From positions 4,066,342-4,130,341 of the forward strand of contig CM034234.1 of the NCBI GenBank assembly GCA_019916065.1: a stretch of DNA of 64,000 nt, in the 5' to 3' direction. The DNA comes from Vitellaria paradoxa. Taxonomy: Eukaryota > Streptophyta > Magnoliopsida > Ericales > Sapotaceae. The notes under the pieces are model-generated. The model saw only the letters and a program-made list of their open reading frames with translations, ran no database searches and was not told the origin of the DNA. Positions 48,362 to 59,540 of this stretch are shown here, piece after piece (positions within the stretch are counted from its first letter, which is position 1; each line of letters opens with the position of its first letter). A program made the position numbers and the translations under genes.

Positions 48362-48964
48362 GAGCAATCATGCTTAAAATATGTTTTTTTTTTTAACTAG
48401 GTATCACATTTATATATATATATTTGATTTCTTTAGATATTCCTTAGTTATTTATTATCTATTTAAGTATATATATATATATATATATAAACTCAATATT
48501 TATCGTTTGAATTAATTTTTTTAATTTTACTAAAATTAAATTAAAAAAAACACAAAGTAAAGATTCTTATCAAACCAGTAAAAATTTTTTAAATATATAT
48601 ATATTTAGCTATTTTAGTAATACTGTGTATATATATAGGCACCATTTGATGTGTCAAAATATAAAATAAAATAAAATAAATTTTCAATAATCTCTAAAAA
48701 TTATTAAAATTTTCTATTATATTTTTAAACATTCTCACATTTACTAATTTTAAAAAAGTTCAATATTTTGTTAAAAAAATAAAAAATTCAGAACAAAGTT
48801 AATCGAGTGCGAAAATTTTTTTCATCCATCATATTTTCCGATTGAAAACTTTTGAATGAGTATCATTGTAACTTGGGTTTATGAAATTTTTTAAATCCGT
48901 TAGAACGAATTTGGAAAAACCAATCTAATGGGTTACTACTGCTCATATTCAAAAAACGCAATTT

Positions 48965-48995
<31 letters not shown>

Positions 48996-49828
48996 CTATT
49001 AGGTGTGCATAAATTTTTTTGAATCCGTTAGAATAAATTTGAAAAAAACCGTTCTAATAAATTACTACTATTCATCTCTAAAAAATATGATTTGGAGGCA
49101 AAGAAAAGAATTATTTGGTATAGAAGAATTTTTTGAATCTATTAGAACAGATTTGAGAAAATTATTTTAACGATTTATTATTGTTCATTTAAGCAAATAT
49201 GATTTAAAAAAATCAAATATTAAAACTTACTTAAAATCATATTTTATTGTTTTTTTTATTTTTTACTGCCCCAAACAGATTTACAGCAGTGTAAAATGAA
49301 TAGACAGAGAGAGAAGAGATGAGGGAGAGAAAACCCCCGACGTAACGTATCACTGACGAACTGGGAGAGGGGCTGTGGGTGTGGGTTGACGACAGTAAGG
49401 TCGAGTCCCCATCAGACACTGTCCTCTTGTGCCGTGAAACGCGGACTACAGTCTACAGTGCCCTCCAACTGGGTCCCACTGATTATGGGACCGGAGGTCT
49501 GTCACTAATGCACCCCCCTATATGATTCCTCTTTTATTATAAATTGCGCTATGTGTATCATATGTATGTATACATGCAGACAAAAATATGAAAATCTATG
49601 CTTGATTTTGATACACACGTGTATAAGCATGGGTTTTGATGGAATATATATATATATATAAACACGTGTATATATACACATATGAATTGTACAGTAGTGT
49701 AGACATAGATATTGATAAGAAGGTTAGTGTTAGCGGAGTGTCTAACTGAAAATGGCACACATGATGTGTTTGGTTGAAAAAAAAATGAAGTAAAAAGTTT
49801 AATAAAAATAGAAAGATGTGATATAACG
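48362..49828. other. Gene-free region with a triplicated repeat
   Basis: Contains the repeat at 48880-49215 (listed separately), a GA run at 48965-48991 and AT runs near 48410 and 48470. The segment 49280-49540 is GC-richer and promoter-like but leads to no gene. Confidence 0.4.
48880..49215. repeat. Tandem triplication of an M4 unit (about 120 bp)
   Basis: Three units start near 48882, 49008 and 49126. Each has TTTTTTGAATCCGTTAGAA (with variation), then GATTTGAAAAAA, then a run toward TTACTACTGTTCAT and AATATGATTTGGA. The same unit appears singly or doubled at 17.3, 18.85 and 25.85 kb. Confidence 0.55.
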
Positions 49829-50525
49829 GGCCGATTGGATGCAGTTAAAGAAGGGGGCATAAATTTTATCCGTGGGCCCCACATTTTTTGTTTGGTTTGG
49901 CAGCCAAAATACTTCCTTTCTCCATCGGATTAGATTTTGCATGGTATTAAATTTAGCCCCGCGGGGGATAATTTTTAGTTAGGATTTGGGCTAGTTAAAA
50001 ATTATTCCCTTTCAAGTGGATAAATTTTTGATTTTTTTAACCTTTGTTAATGGTATTGTTAACTTGATTAAAATAAATATAATGTTAATAAAAAAAATAA
50101 TAGATAAGCCAACAAGTCAAAATAAACATAATTAAAAAAATTGGATAATAATTAACCATTCAAAAGTACATATTTAAAAAAAAGTTTTTTAAATAAATTT
50201 ATAAAAAATTAAAATTTCAATGAAATAAATAATATAACTTCAAATTGTCCAAAAATAATTAAATAGAGTGAGTTTTGTAATTTAATATTTAATTTAATGG
50301 GTAACCAAGTTTGGAACATCACAAAGGCAAAAGAGTCATTTGACTCTTTTTATCATCATTCACATTCTCTTATTTATAAAACATTCAAACCAAGTCAAAA
50401 GTTATCTCCCTTCATAAACATCACATCAATGTGGGCCAACCCTCTAAAAATGATATCCCCTTTTATCTTATACCCCCTCTAAAATTTATCCCTCTAAAAT
50501 TTTAGCACCATCCAATCGGCTCCTA
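49829..50525. mobile_element. Tourist-like MITE, copy 2 (697 bp)
   Basis: The left end CGGGCCGATTGGATG and the right end reversed GGAGCCGATTGGATG are 15-base inverted repeats with two mismatches. TAA flanks both sides. The right third matches copy 1 at 6353-7260. The 3-bp TAA duplication points to PIF/Harbinger. Confidence 0.7.
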
Positions 50526-51013
50526 AAGGTGAAATGTAAAAATTTTTAATTAAAAAAAATATAAAAAATAATTAAAATAAATAAATTTAAATAATTTTTG
50601 ATGATATCAAACAATGTCATGACAATCACGGTCCAATGAGATCAAGTTGAAAACTCGAATTTTTTTACAGTGGTAGCTAGAATTGGCTGATAGGGGTACG
50701 ACGGGGTAACCCTTTGGCACAACTGTCTATCAATGAAACCGACACGTGGCAAAAGTCACATCATTTCTTTTTTTGCAAACACCATCAACGGTGGCGATTT
50801 GGCTTTTGTTTTACAGAATGACTACACTGTAATTTATGACGGACCCTGGCACACTGCGGGGAGAGCGACGGTGGAAAACGAACTGAGCAGCGAAATGACG
50901 GAATGTGGCGCGGTTTAGGCGCTGAAATCGAGCGTACACCCGACTGTTGTTAATGCTTCTCTCTCTCTCTCTCTCACTTTATCTCACTCTTCAAATCTGT
51001 TTCTTTCTCTTTC
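50526..51013. other. Upstream region of the ARP-like locus
   Basis: From about 50640 the sequence becomes GC-balanced and not obviously repetitive, with ACACGTGGC-like and GACGG words, and then a CT run at 50960-50974. It is presumably the inherited promoter of the ARP copy. Confidence 0.4.
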
Positions 51014-51021
51014 TATATATA
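51014..51021 (+). promoter_or_regulatory. TATA box candidate of the ARP-like locus
   Basis: TATATATA lies about 270 bases before the presumed leader splice donor (51288). It is preceded by pyrimidine-rich sequence and followed by a leader containing CT runs. Confidence 0.45.
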
Positions 51022-51287
51022 CATATGCATATGTGTTGCTTTCTTTCTGTGTGTAGGTTTTTCGTTTTTGCGGGGAAGAGGAGCCACCGGAGATGACGTA
51101 ATCACATTCCCTAAACGCGTCGGCCAACGGGTAGAGTGGAAGACAGAGAAGACACAGAGCCCTTCGAAATTTCTCAGTCGTCGTGCCCTCCATTGCCCGT
51201 TCTCTCTCTCTCGCGCGCGCTCTCCATTTCTTGCCGTCCTGTTTTTATCTCTCCTTCTGTCTTCTTGTTGTTGAAGACTACTGCGAC

Positions 51288-52144
51288 GTAAGTGTTCCTT
51301 TTATGTTTCTCCATTTTTGGTGTGTCTTCTTCTTTCTTTGTTGAACGAACAAGTAATGCAATTATTTATTGTTGCTTTTATATATGTATATATGAATCTG
51401 CTCCCGTCCCTCTCTTTTTTAAGGGGTTTTCTTCATTGTTTGATTATTGCCATACCAGGAGTACTGATTCAATTTCTGTTTGTTTCTTTTGTAAATACAT
51501 ATCATACAATCTCATGTTAATACATATCATCCTTTTATTTGATGAATTTCTATTTCTTTGATAATATATATGCACTCATAATTTGTCCTGGCATGTGGTT
51601 TATATTTAGATTGAATAATCAGGAGGGGAACGAGAAATTTTCGAAATAAAACGTAACAGATTGTAGCGGCGCACTCACGTAACGGGGGCGCAGAGTGGAG
51701 TGTAAGGTATGAATATTTTGATCTTATTGACATGATTAGAATATATATATATATATATCTTTGTATTATGTAGCCCTATAAGGATTTTAGGATTAATAAA
51801 AAAAAATATTTTAATCATGGACATAAACAATTTAATCGGATCACGTTAAATTCTGTATAGTAATTTCTCGGCTTTTTGTTACTTTTGTTCATTCATATTC
51901 GCACTGCAGAATTGATTCGTACTGTTTTTCATTTAATTACTGCCCATTTCTTTGATAATCTGTGGGTAATTAGTATGGGGATTTTATATTTCTTGGGAAA
52001 TCATTAGAAATGTAGCACAAATTTAGATAGTGGAAGCTGCTTGATCTACTGTTAAGTTTATACTGCCATGGTACGGATTAGTCTCATCATCATCATCATC
52101 ATCCAAGCAGAGTCTGATACTCTAATTTCCATTTTTGTTCTCAG
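51288..52144 (+). other. Intron in the ARP-like 5' leader
   Basis: The donor CTGCGAC/GTAAGTG and acceptor TTTGTTCTCAG/ACATTATG delimit an 857-bp intron. It sits six bases before the relic start codon of the MYB region. ARP genes are known for an intron in the 5' leader and an intronless coding region, so this looks inherited. It excludes a processed (RNA-derived) copy. Confidence 0.6.
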
Positions 52145-52149
52145 ACATT

Positions 52150-52987
52150 ATGAAGCGTGCAAGGCAATGGGTAGTCCTGTTTTAACCGCAAAGAGATGAA
52201 CAGATGAAAAGAAAAGTTGCAGCGTAAGTCACCAGCTGAGGAGCTGTGATAAGAGTAGGGAAGTGGCAGGAAGTTTTTAAGGAGAAGCATCAGAGAGAAG
52301 AGAAACAAATTAGCAAGCTTCATTTTTTTTTTTTCGGTTTTTTAAATGGCGACTTCCAATGGGGGTTTTCTTCACAGTGATCCGCCGCGAGCTCCTCATC
52401 CCCAATCTATACTTCCTCCATGGCTTTCCAAACCTAATTCCACAACCAATATTGTTGGACCACCCTCCCCTTCCGTAACACTAAGCCTCTGTCCCTCAAC
52501 TGTTCCACTACCCTCAGCTGCAATCCATTGGCTGCAGCCTGATAGAGGTCCGGACAATACCACCCCCTTTGCCACTGCCAATTTTGGGACAACACCTCAC
52601 TGTGGAGAGAATTTTCTGATGTCTGAGCTTACAGAGCGGTGCAGAGAGCTGGAAGAAGGGCATCGGGCTTGGGCAGCGCATAAGAAGGAAGCAGCGTGGA
52701 GGTTAAATCGATTGGAGCTGCAATTGGAATCGGAGAAGGCGGCGAGGAGGAGGGAGAAAATGGAAGAGATTGACTCAAAGGTGAGGGCTCTAAGGGAAGA
52801 GGGGAAGGCTGCACTGGATAGAATTGAGGCTGAATACAGAGAACAGTTGGCAGGGCTGAGAAGGGATGCGGAATCAAAGGAGCAGAAATTGGCTGAGCAG
52901 TGGGCTGCAAAGCACCTCCGACTAACAAAGTTTCTTGAGCAGATGGGTTGCCGGCCCAGGCTTTCTGATCAGGCTAATGGCCGCTGA
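52150..52987 (+). pseudogene. ARP (AS1/PHANTASTICA) copy lacking the MYB domain; C-terminal frame open
   Basis: The 642-bp frame from ATG 52346 to TGA 52985 encodes 213 residues that match the C-terminal two thirds of ASYMMETRIC LEAVES1/PHAN. Landmarks are [33 protein letters not shown], then the coiled-coil [43 protein letters not shown] and [12 protein letters not shown]. The family's two N-terminal MYB repeats are missing. Upstream, from ATG 52150, only fragments remain: MKRARQW, then KRKVAA and VGKWQEVFKEKHQREEK, recognisable as the start and end of the MYB region. In-frame stops follow codon 11 and interrupt the rest, and the 52346 ATG is in another frame. Known ARP proteins are transcription factors that repress KNOX genes with AS2 through this C-terminal region. 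The copy is either a pseudogene or a truncated, DNA-binding-less protein; the sequence alone cannot decide. Confidence 0.85.
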
Positions 52988-54997
52988 CCCTGAGAGGAGA
53001 GTGACAAAGTGATTGTATTAAAAAAACTATGCTTTTTTATTCTGGTTTATTTGCTATGCTCTGCTCTTCTGTTTCAAATGCCGTTTAATTAATTACATCA
53101 TCTTTATCTGTGTTTTCGATCACCAAGTCATTTAGTTTATGTTAATTGTTGTGTTGCTGCTCATCTCATCGTTCTACATTGGATAGTGATGGTCGGTCAC
53201 CCATCTGCAACAGTTCAATTTGGATAGTTGATTTTGACCGTGAATCTGCATGGCCTTAGATCAACGGTCGAGATTTGTCATTTGGTTCTCTTCCCACTTT
53301 TATTCCCATGCCAATTTTCCTTGATTCAAACAAAGTTGAGCCACCGTGAGCCTTGTTTGGTTCGCTTAACTAACCCATGTGTTTCCGTTTGGAATAATAG
53401 ATGGGCTTAGAAAAGGATCATGGCCTGTTATATAATTCCGGGCCTAGTTTCAGATGAATACTTGAGTTGAGAGTTGGTCTAAAAAAAAAAACCGGCTATG
53501 GACCGTTCGAAAAATTGTCAATTTTTAATTTTCAAATTTCTATTTTATATTAAAAAAATAAAATTTTAAAAACATGTCTAATAACAATAATTTTTTATTG
53601 GTAATTATAATTTTGAAAGAGTGACCAATGGCGGAGGATGGCAATTCGCGGTGGAGGCACTAGTGGCGGCCGTGGTGGTTGATAGATGATTGTTTGATGT
53701 AAGCAATGTCGATAGTGGTCCGAGGTGGGTGGTGATCAATCAACAATCTATCGAGGTGGGTGGTGGTCAATCAACAATTGTTTGATGTGACAATAGTTGT
53801 GGTGGTCGGCAACTGGCGATTTTGGTGGTGGGTTGGTGACGATCGGTGGTGGTTGGTAATGTGTGATTATTGTTGTGGGTAGTTATGGTAATTATGGAGG
53901 AAAATAAAATTGAAAAATTGTGGTGGTAGGTTGGTGATGTTGGCGGTGGCTGGTAATGTGTGATGATTGTTGTGGGTAGTGATGGTAATTATGGAGGAAA
54001 ATAAAATTAAAAAATAAGAACTCGAGAAAAAAAAATTTGTGTTCATAATTTTTCAAAATTTTGAAAGTTGTTTTTTTTTTAATTTAAAAATACGCAAATT
54101 TTTATGTTTCGTATTTAAAAATGTGAAAACGAAGTGGAATTTTGAATATTTGTGAAACGGGTCCTAAATGTTCATGGTTTTGAAATTACAATTTTTAAAA
54201 ATTTAATTTTTTTTTCATAATTTTAAAAGTTCGTTTCATGAAAGTTGAATATTTTTTTTAAAAGTTCATTTTCTTTAATTTTTCTTTTTTATTTTTTTTC
54301 TAAAAAGGATATAATTCAAATGTTTCTTATTGAACACTTCTCAAGATAGATGGGCGGCAATGCTGTACTAATTCAAATAATTAGTAACACGGGGAATCAA
54401 TTTTAATTTGTTGACCCAACAAATTTCTTATTTTGGTTTCTTACATTATTACAATCTACAAATTCCAAAATTTGACATTTATTTATATTTAATATGATAG
54501 TTGAATTTCTAATTTGCTTTTTGCAAAGGCAAAAATCCAATTAGTGTGTTTGGGAAACGAAAAAAGTTATTTATTTTTAATTTAGTTTTGAACAAAATAT
54601 TTCATGGATTGGGATAAGTAATTTGTTGGGTGACGATTTTTACAACATTTCTTAAATTTGGGAATTTAGAAGGGGATAAGGAAGCTGCTGTGAATACTGA
54701 GATTGTGCCCACAAGCTTGAAATTTTGAAAACGTAAAGATATATATTTATGTTTCCATATGTTATTTTATTAATATTTTCTTATAAGAAACATTTATTTT
54801 AGTACTATCAAAATTTATTAAAAATATTTATTTTGTAGTAAATTACTTAATTGTTTAATTTTTTTAATTGAAAAAAATTTATTTATTTATTTTTTTTTCT
54901 AAAAAGCAAATGAGCTTAGGTAGGTAGGACTGGAAATTTAGAGAGACATAATTTTTTGGGCCCAACTGGGCCCGGTCCAGCCTGATGGATAAAAAAT
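52988..54997. other. Gene-free region with a GT-rich block
   Basis: From 53630 to 54020 the sequence is rich in GGTGG and TTGGTG. It contains an imperfect direct duplication of about 73 bases (53849-53921 and 53947-54019, period 98) sharing GTAATGTGTGAT and GGAGGAAAATAAAATT. No gene is seen. Confidence 0.45.
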
Positions 54998-55394
54998 ACG
55001 AAAAATTGTATCAAAGTCATACTTGGTAATCTTTTAAAGTTATTAGTCACACTCAAAAAAAAGTATTGTTTTTAAGTCACATTAATGTAAAAAGTTTTGT
55101 ATTTAAGTCATACTTTTGAGTGAGTCCCACGAATTTGTTTTAAATATAATTTATAATATGACTTAAATGCCCTTTTTCTATAATTAACTAAGATGAAGTT
55201 GCAGAAAATTATGGAATCGAGAATCACGTTTTCCGTTTTTGTTTCATTCCTTATCAATTGCGTGAAGATATAGTGAGATAAAAATCTGTTAAAGGATTAT
55301 ATACGAAGGAATACACACGGATTACGCGAGTTTGTGCTGTGAGATTAACGTCGATCGAATGAATATATACAGATCTGGATTACATATTTAAACA

Positions 55395-56375
55395 CATGAC
55401 TGCGGTACTTTTTTTTTAGGATGCATGCTCGTTCAAAAACAGTACCGCATTCAAAAATAGTACCGCATGACTCTATCATGCAAACATCACATTTAACACA
55501 AAACATAGTTCACATATCAAACGAATAACTGACAGTACCGCATGTGTGACAGTACCAAATGTCTGCGGTACTGTTTTTTTTAGGATGCATGCTCGTTCAA
55601 AAACAGTACCGCATGACTCTATCATGCAAACATCACATGTAAACACAAAAAAAGTTCACATATCAAACGAATGACCGACAGTACCGCATATGTGACAGTA
55701 CCACATGTCTGCGATACTGTTTTTTTAGGATGCATGCTCGTTCAAAAATAGCACCGCATGATTCTATCATGCAAACATCACATGTAAACACAAAAATAGT
55801 TCACATATCAAACGAATGACCGACAGTACCGCATGTGTGACAGTACCATATGTCTGCGGTACTGTTTTTTTTAGGATGCATGCTCGTTCAAAAACAGTAC
55901 CGCATGACTATATCATGCAAACATCACATGTAAACACAAAAATAGTTCACATATCAAACGAATGACCGACAGTACCGCATGTGTGACAGTACCACATGTC
56001 TGCGTTACTGTTTTTTTTAGGATGCATGCTCGTTCAAAAACAGTACCGCATGACTCTATCATGCAAACATCACATGTAAACACAAAAATAGTTCACATAT
56101 CAAACGAATGACCGACAGTACCGCATGTGTGACAGTACCACATGTCTGCGGTACTGTTTTTTTTAGGATGCATGCTCGTTCAAAAACAGTACCGCATGAC
56201 TCTATCATGCAAACATAACATGTAAACACAAAAATAGTTCACATATCAAACGAATGACCGACAGTACCGCATAGTGACAGTACCACATGTCTGCGGTACT
56301 GTTTTTTTTAGGATGCATGCTCGTTCAAAAATAGTACCGCATGACTATATCATGCAAAGAATGGTGCTGTTTTAA
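55395..56375. repeat. 146-bp tandem array (about six and a half units)
   Basis: The word AGGATGCATGCTCGTTCAAA starts at 55418, 55582, 55727, 55873, 56019, 56165 and 56310. Spacing is therefore 164, 145, 146, 146, 146 and 145. Units are nearly identical. Each holds CAGTACCGCATG in forward orientation two or three times and CTGCGGTACTGTT inverted once. The first unit carries an extra 18-base partial duplication. Confidence 0.95.
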
Positions 56376-56570
56376 TGAGGTACTTTTTTATTATGCGGTA
56401 CTGTTTTATTATGCGGTACTTTTTTTATGCGGTATTGTTTTATTATGTGGTACTGTTTTATTATGTGGTACTGTTTTTTATGCGCTACTGTTTTTATGCG
56501 ATAATGTTTTATTATGTGGTACTGTTTTTTATGCGGTATTGTTTTATTATGTGGTACTGTTTTCCTAAAT
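56376..56570. repeat. Short tandem array of the inverted motif (about 19-bp unit)
   Basis: About ten copies of TTTATTATGCGGTACTG with small changes. It directly continues the 146-bp array, using only the inverted form of its core motif. The open frames on both strands here come from the repeat. Confidence 0.85.
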
Positions 56571-56873
56571 AGTTTTGATTTTGTTTCCAAAAATCAGTTT
56601 TGCTTGTTTTGTAAAGAAGATGGAAAGTCGCGGAATTAGGTTTTTCTTAAACAGTTTTTATTTTGTTTCCAAAAATCAGTTTTACTTGCTTTATAAAGAA
56701 GATGGAAAGTCACGGAAGTTATGAGTAAAGTGTGCACTATTTTCGGATAAAACTGGCAGTTTTGAAATGTAGTGAAAAACGCGTGATATCCTTTTTGGTC
56801 TTTTTGTTGCAAGTGTGACTTATTCACAAATAAGATTTTTGGGTATGACTTAAATCTTTATAAGTCCATAAAT

Positions 56874-57329
56874 AGTGACCGGTCTCCAAAAACCCCTAAA
56901 AAATAGTCAAGTTTGGGCCAGCATGCCCATAGTCCAAGTCCACTCTTCCTTGTCCACTCTTATTACTTCCATTTAATTATCTGTAACAAGTTTGCGATCC
57001 ACGAAACTAATATTTCGAAATATATTTTTTAAATATTAATCTTAAGAATTTAAGAATTTTTCATTATGATATAGATAGCACAAGAAAAATCATTGGACGA
57101 GGTAGAAATTTAAAATTTTAATATCAAATTATAATAGAATTTTGACTTTTTATTTTTATTTTAAAATTAAAAATAACTAAAAGAATTTGTTAATATATGC
57201 ACTCGTACATGAATTTGGAGAACTTACGTAGGAAACTATAGATGTTTTTGGACCTAACACTTTGATAGTATTTTAAAAACTATTTAACTTTTTATTTTTA
57301 GCACGAGGATTTATCTAATAGGATAGGAT

Positions 57330-57361
<32 letters not shown>

Positions 57362-57607
57362 TAATATTATAAATAAAACTTCAATTATAAAAAGTGCACC
57401 ATAAATGTTTATCTTTTTATTTTATTGGATACAAACTGTAATTGAATAATAATTGAATGCAGTACTTTTAATAAAAATGTACTTTAACAAACTATCTTAT
57501 TAAAGTAATTGATCCACAAGAGATTCATATTATTGAATAAAATTTTTTGATAAAAAATGTAATTATAGAGCTAGTATTAATTGCTTTAATAACAAGCATT
57601 AAAAAAA

Positions 57608-57650
<43 letters not shown>

Positions 57651-58018
57651 CGGAGATTGCTAAGTAATTAAGCGCACTCTATATGTGCGTGCGTGTATGA
57701 TTGGCATAGGAAATAAGAAAATTAATAACAAAATAAAAAAAAATATATTATTTTGTTGAAAAAATTTTGCAAAAAAGAAAGATAGGTATAAAAATGATGC
57801 GACAATAACAAGTTTGTAACAAAAATATAAAAGCAGTGATAGACCTACGCTGGCCACATCATTTTTTTCCCCCAAAATGTGCCATATAATATGTTGCAAT
57901 TTGTGTTTTGGATGTGTACTTACGTATAGAGAAATGTAAATAACGAAAATAGTAAGCGCAACAAACTTAGCTCATTAGGATTATTAATCCAATCACTGCC
58001 TAAGGTACAAACATCTTC
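56874..58018. other. Gene-free AT-rich region
   Basis: Contains a TAA run (57331-57361) and an AT run (57618-57649). No gene is seen. Confidence 0.45.
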
Positions 58019-58281
58019 TGGTACGTGGAAGTCCGCAACCGCTACCTCGTACTGGGGTGCGCACAGGGCGAAGCATGCTCCAGGACCCGAGCCGGCAACG
58101 GCCCCTGGAGAGTTAACCAGCCTAGGCAAGCCCTGGCTGACCGGCACGACCGAGAGGAGGCCTTTAGGCTCCCGCCATTACAGCGGTAACCCACCCCCCA
58201 TAGGGGAGTCGAACCCGGAACCTCGAGAGGCCCAAGCTCTTAAGGTAAGCCCGACTTCCACTCGGCCACCCCCGAAGGGGC
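58019..58281 (-). mobile_element. tRNA-derived SINE with perfect 17-bp target duplication
   Basis: AAGGTACAAACATCTTC is repeated exactly at 58002-58018 and 58282-58298. On the minus strand the head has an A box (GTGGCCGAGTGG) and a B box (GGGTTCGACTCC). The 263-bp element ends GCGGACTTCCACGTACCA at its 3' side. It is close to the copy at 62577-62834. The exact duplication suggests a recent insertion. Minus-strand open frames overlapping it are incidental. Confidence 0.92.
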
Positions 58282-58298
58282 AAGGTACAAACATCTTC

Positions 58299-59540
58299 CA
58301 ACATACTTGCCGAAGAGAGAGAGAGAGAGGAGAGAGAGAACATCTTCCAAAACATGTCTGCATCTAAATTGAGGCACAACCCACTGGCCACAGCAGCAAG
58401 CCTTACATATATATATATATATATATATTGGTAAATAGAGCCTAACACAAGAAGTCAAATGGCAAGTCCGACTTCCAGCATTAGGTCAAGCATAAAACAG
58501 GGAATGTAATCTGGTTATACAAAACATAACAATTCAAGTTTTTACAACCGCCACAATAACAACTGAAGCAGCTGTAGCTGCTAAATGTAAATATGTCCAC
58601 ACAATATATATGTATAGGGTTCTACGGTGCTTTAAAGGAAAGAGTCTCCTTACAATTTATTACACTCAGTTCAATGTACCAGGAACCACCCATATGAAAT
58701 GAAGCTGTCTAGTGATGCTGATCTTTCCCATTATATCAACTCTAACTTTGATCGATCATCCTTGTCCTCCAGCTTAGTTCGATCCTACTCAATATTCCAA
58801 ATAAGAAATACACACACAATATATATTAATAAGATGAAGACTAAGTTTGTGTTTGGATTAAGAATGTGTAAACATTACTAGAAATAATTTTATAAAAAAC
58901 TTAGAAAATGCTCGATCGCTTCAAGGCGGTCGAGAAAGACATAATAAACGATTATTTCATAATAATATTCTTGCTTGTTTTGTAATAGAAAATGAAAAAC
59001 AAATGTACATAATTTACGAAAATAAAATTATGTAAATTGAAAAATTAGTTTATTAATAAATATCTTTTATTTTTATTTTTTATATATTTAATCAATTCGA
59101 ATAATGACATCATTTTTATGTTTCCAATCTATTTCCTTATTCATTTTTCCTTTCTTATTCATCTCTCTTACCATATTTCCAATCCAAACACGCCCTAATT
59201 GAAATAAACTTGTAATTTAAGCCTAAGTCTTGCAATAACTTTAGCCGCTAGCCATAATTCTGAAATGAAAATGCTATTTTAGCATAAAATAGCAAGAAAA
59301 CCCTGTTGGAATGATGGATTATAAATAAATTGCATCAAACCTTTTGTTTTAGATTTATAAATCCACAATTAACCACTTCATTCTTATTTAAAGTTTTGGT
59401 GAAATTTAAAGAAGTAATGTTATAACATTAGTCTCGCATAATAATATTATTTCTTATGAATCAACCACTCCTAAAAACATAACTACTGAAGAAGTTTCAT
59501 ATTATAAAAGTACTATTCTCACATCATTTTTGTCATAAAT
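58299..59540. other. Region downstream of the MBD gene
   Basis: A GA run at about 58315-58340 and an AT run at 58408-58428. The MBD gene's 3' untranslated region is presumably at the right end. No other gene is seen. Confidence 0.4.

Larger units (their letters stand above)
54998..56873. mobile_element. Inverted-repeat element filled by a tandem array (about 1.9 kb)
   Basis: The left arm AGTCATACTTGGTAATC, then TTATTAGTCACACT, reappears inverted at the right end (AGTCATACCCAAAAATC, then GAATAAGTCACACTT), about 40 or more bases with mismatches. Between the arms lie about 300 bases of unique DNA, the 146-bp array, a short-unit array and a duplicated segment (56565-56600 and 56643-56710 share CAAAAATCAGTTTT and AAGAAGATGGAAAGTC). 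No open frame looks like a transposase. The class is not determined, and no target duplication was fixed. Confidence 0.55.

Noticed and set aside
52629..52928. 99-codon open frame on the minus strand
   Set aside because: It is the antisense shadow of the conserved ARP coiled-coil frame.
55395..56375. CRISPR-like array
   Set aside because: The repeats are 146-bp tandem units with no unique spacers, in plant nuclear DNA.
56341..56590. Open frames of 65-75 codons on both strands
   Set aside because: They are by-products of the 19-bp repeat, rich in periodic Tyr, Phe and Leu or His and Lys.
58164..58458. Overlapping minus-strand open frames of 60-94 codons
   Set aside because: They lie across the SINE at 58019-58281 and adjacent repeats; the apparent protein is translated tRNA-like sequence.
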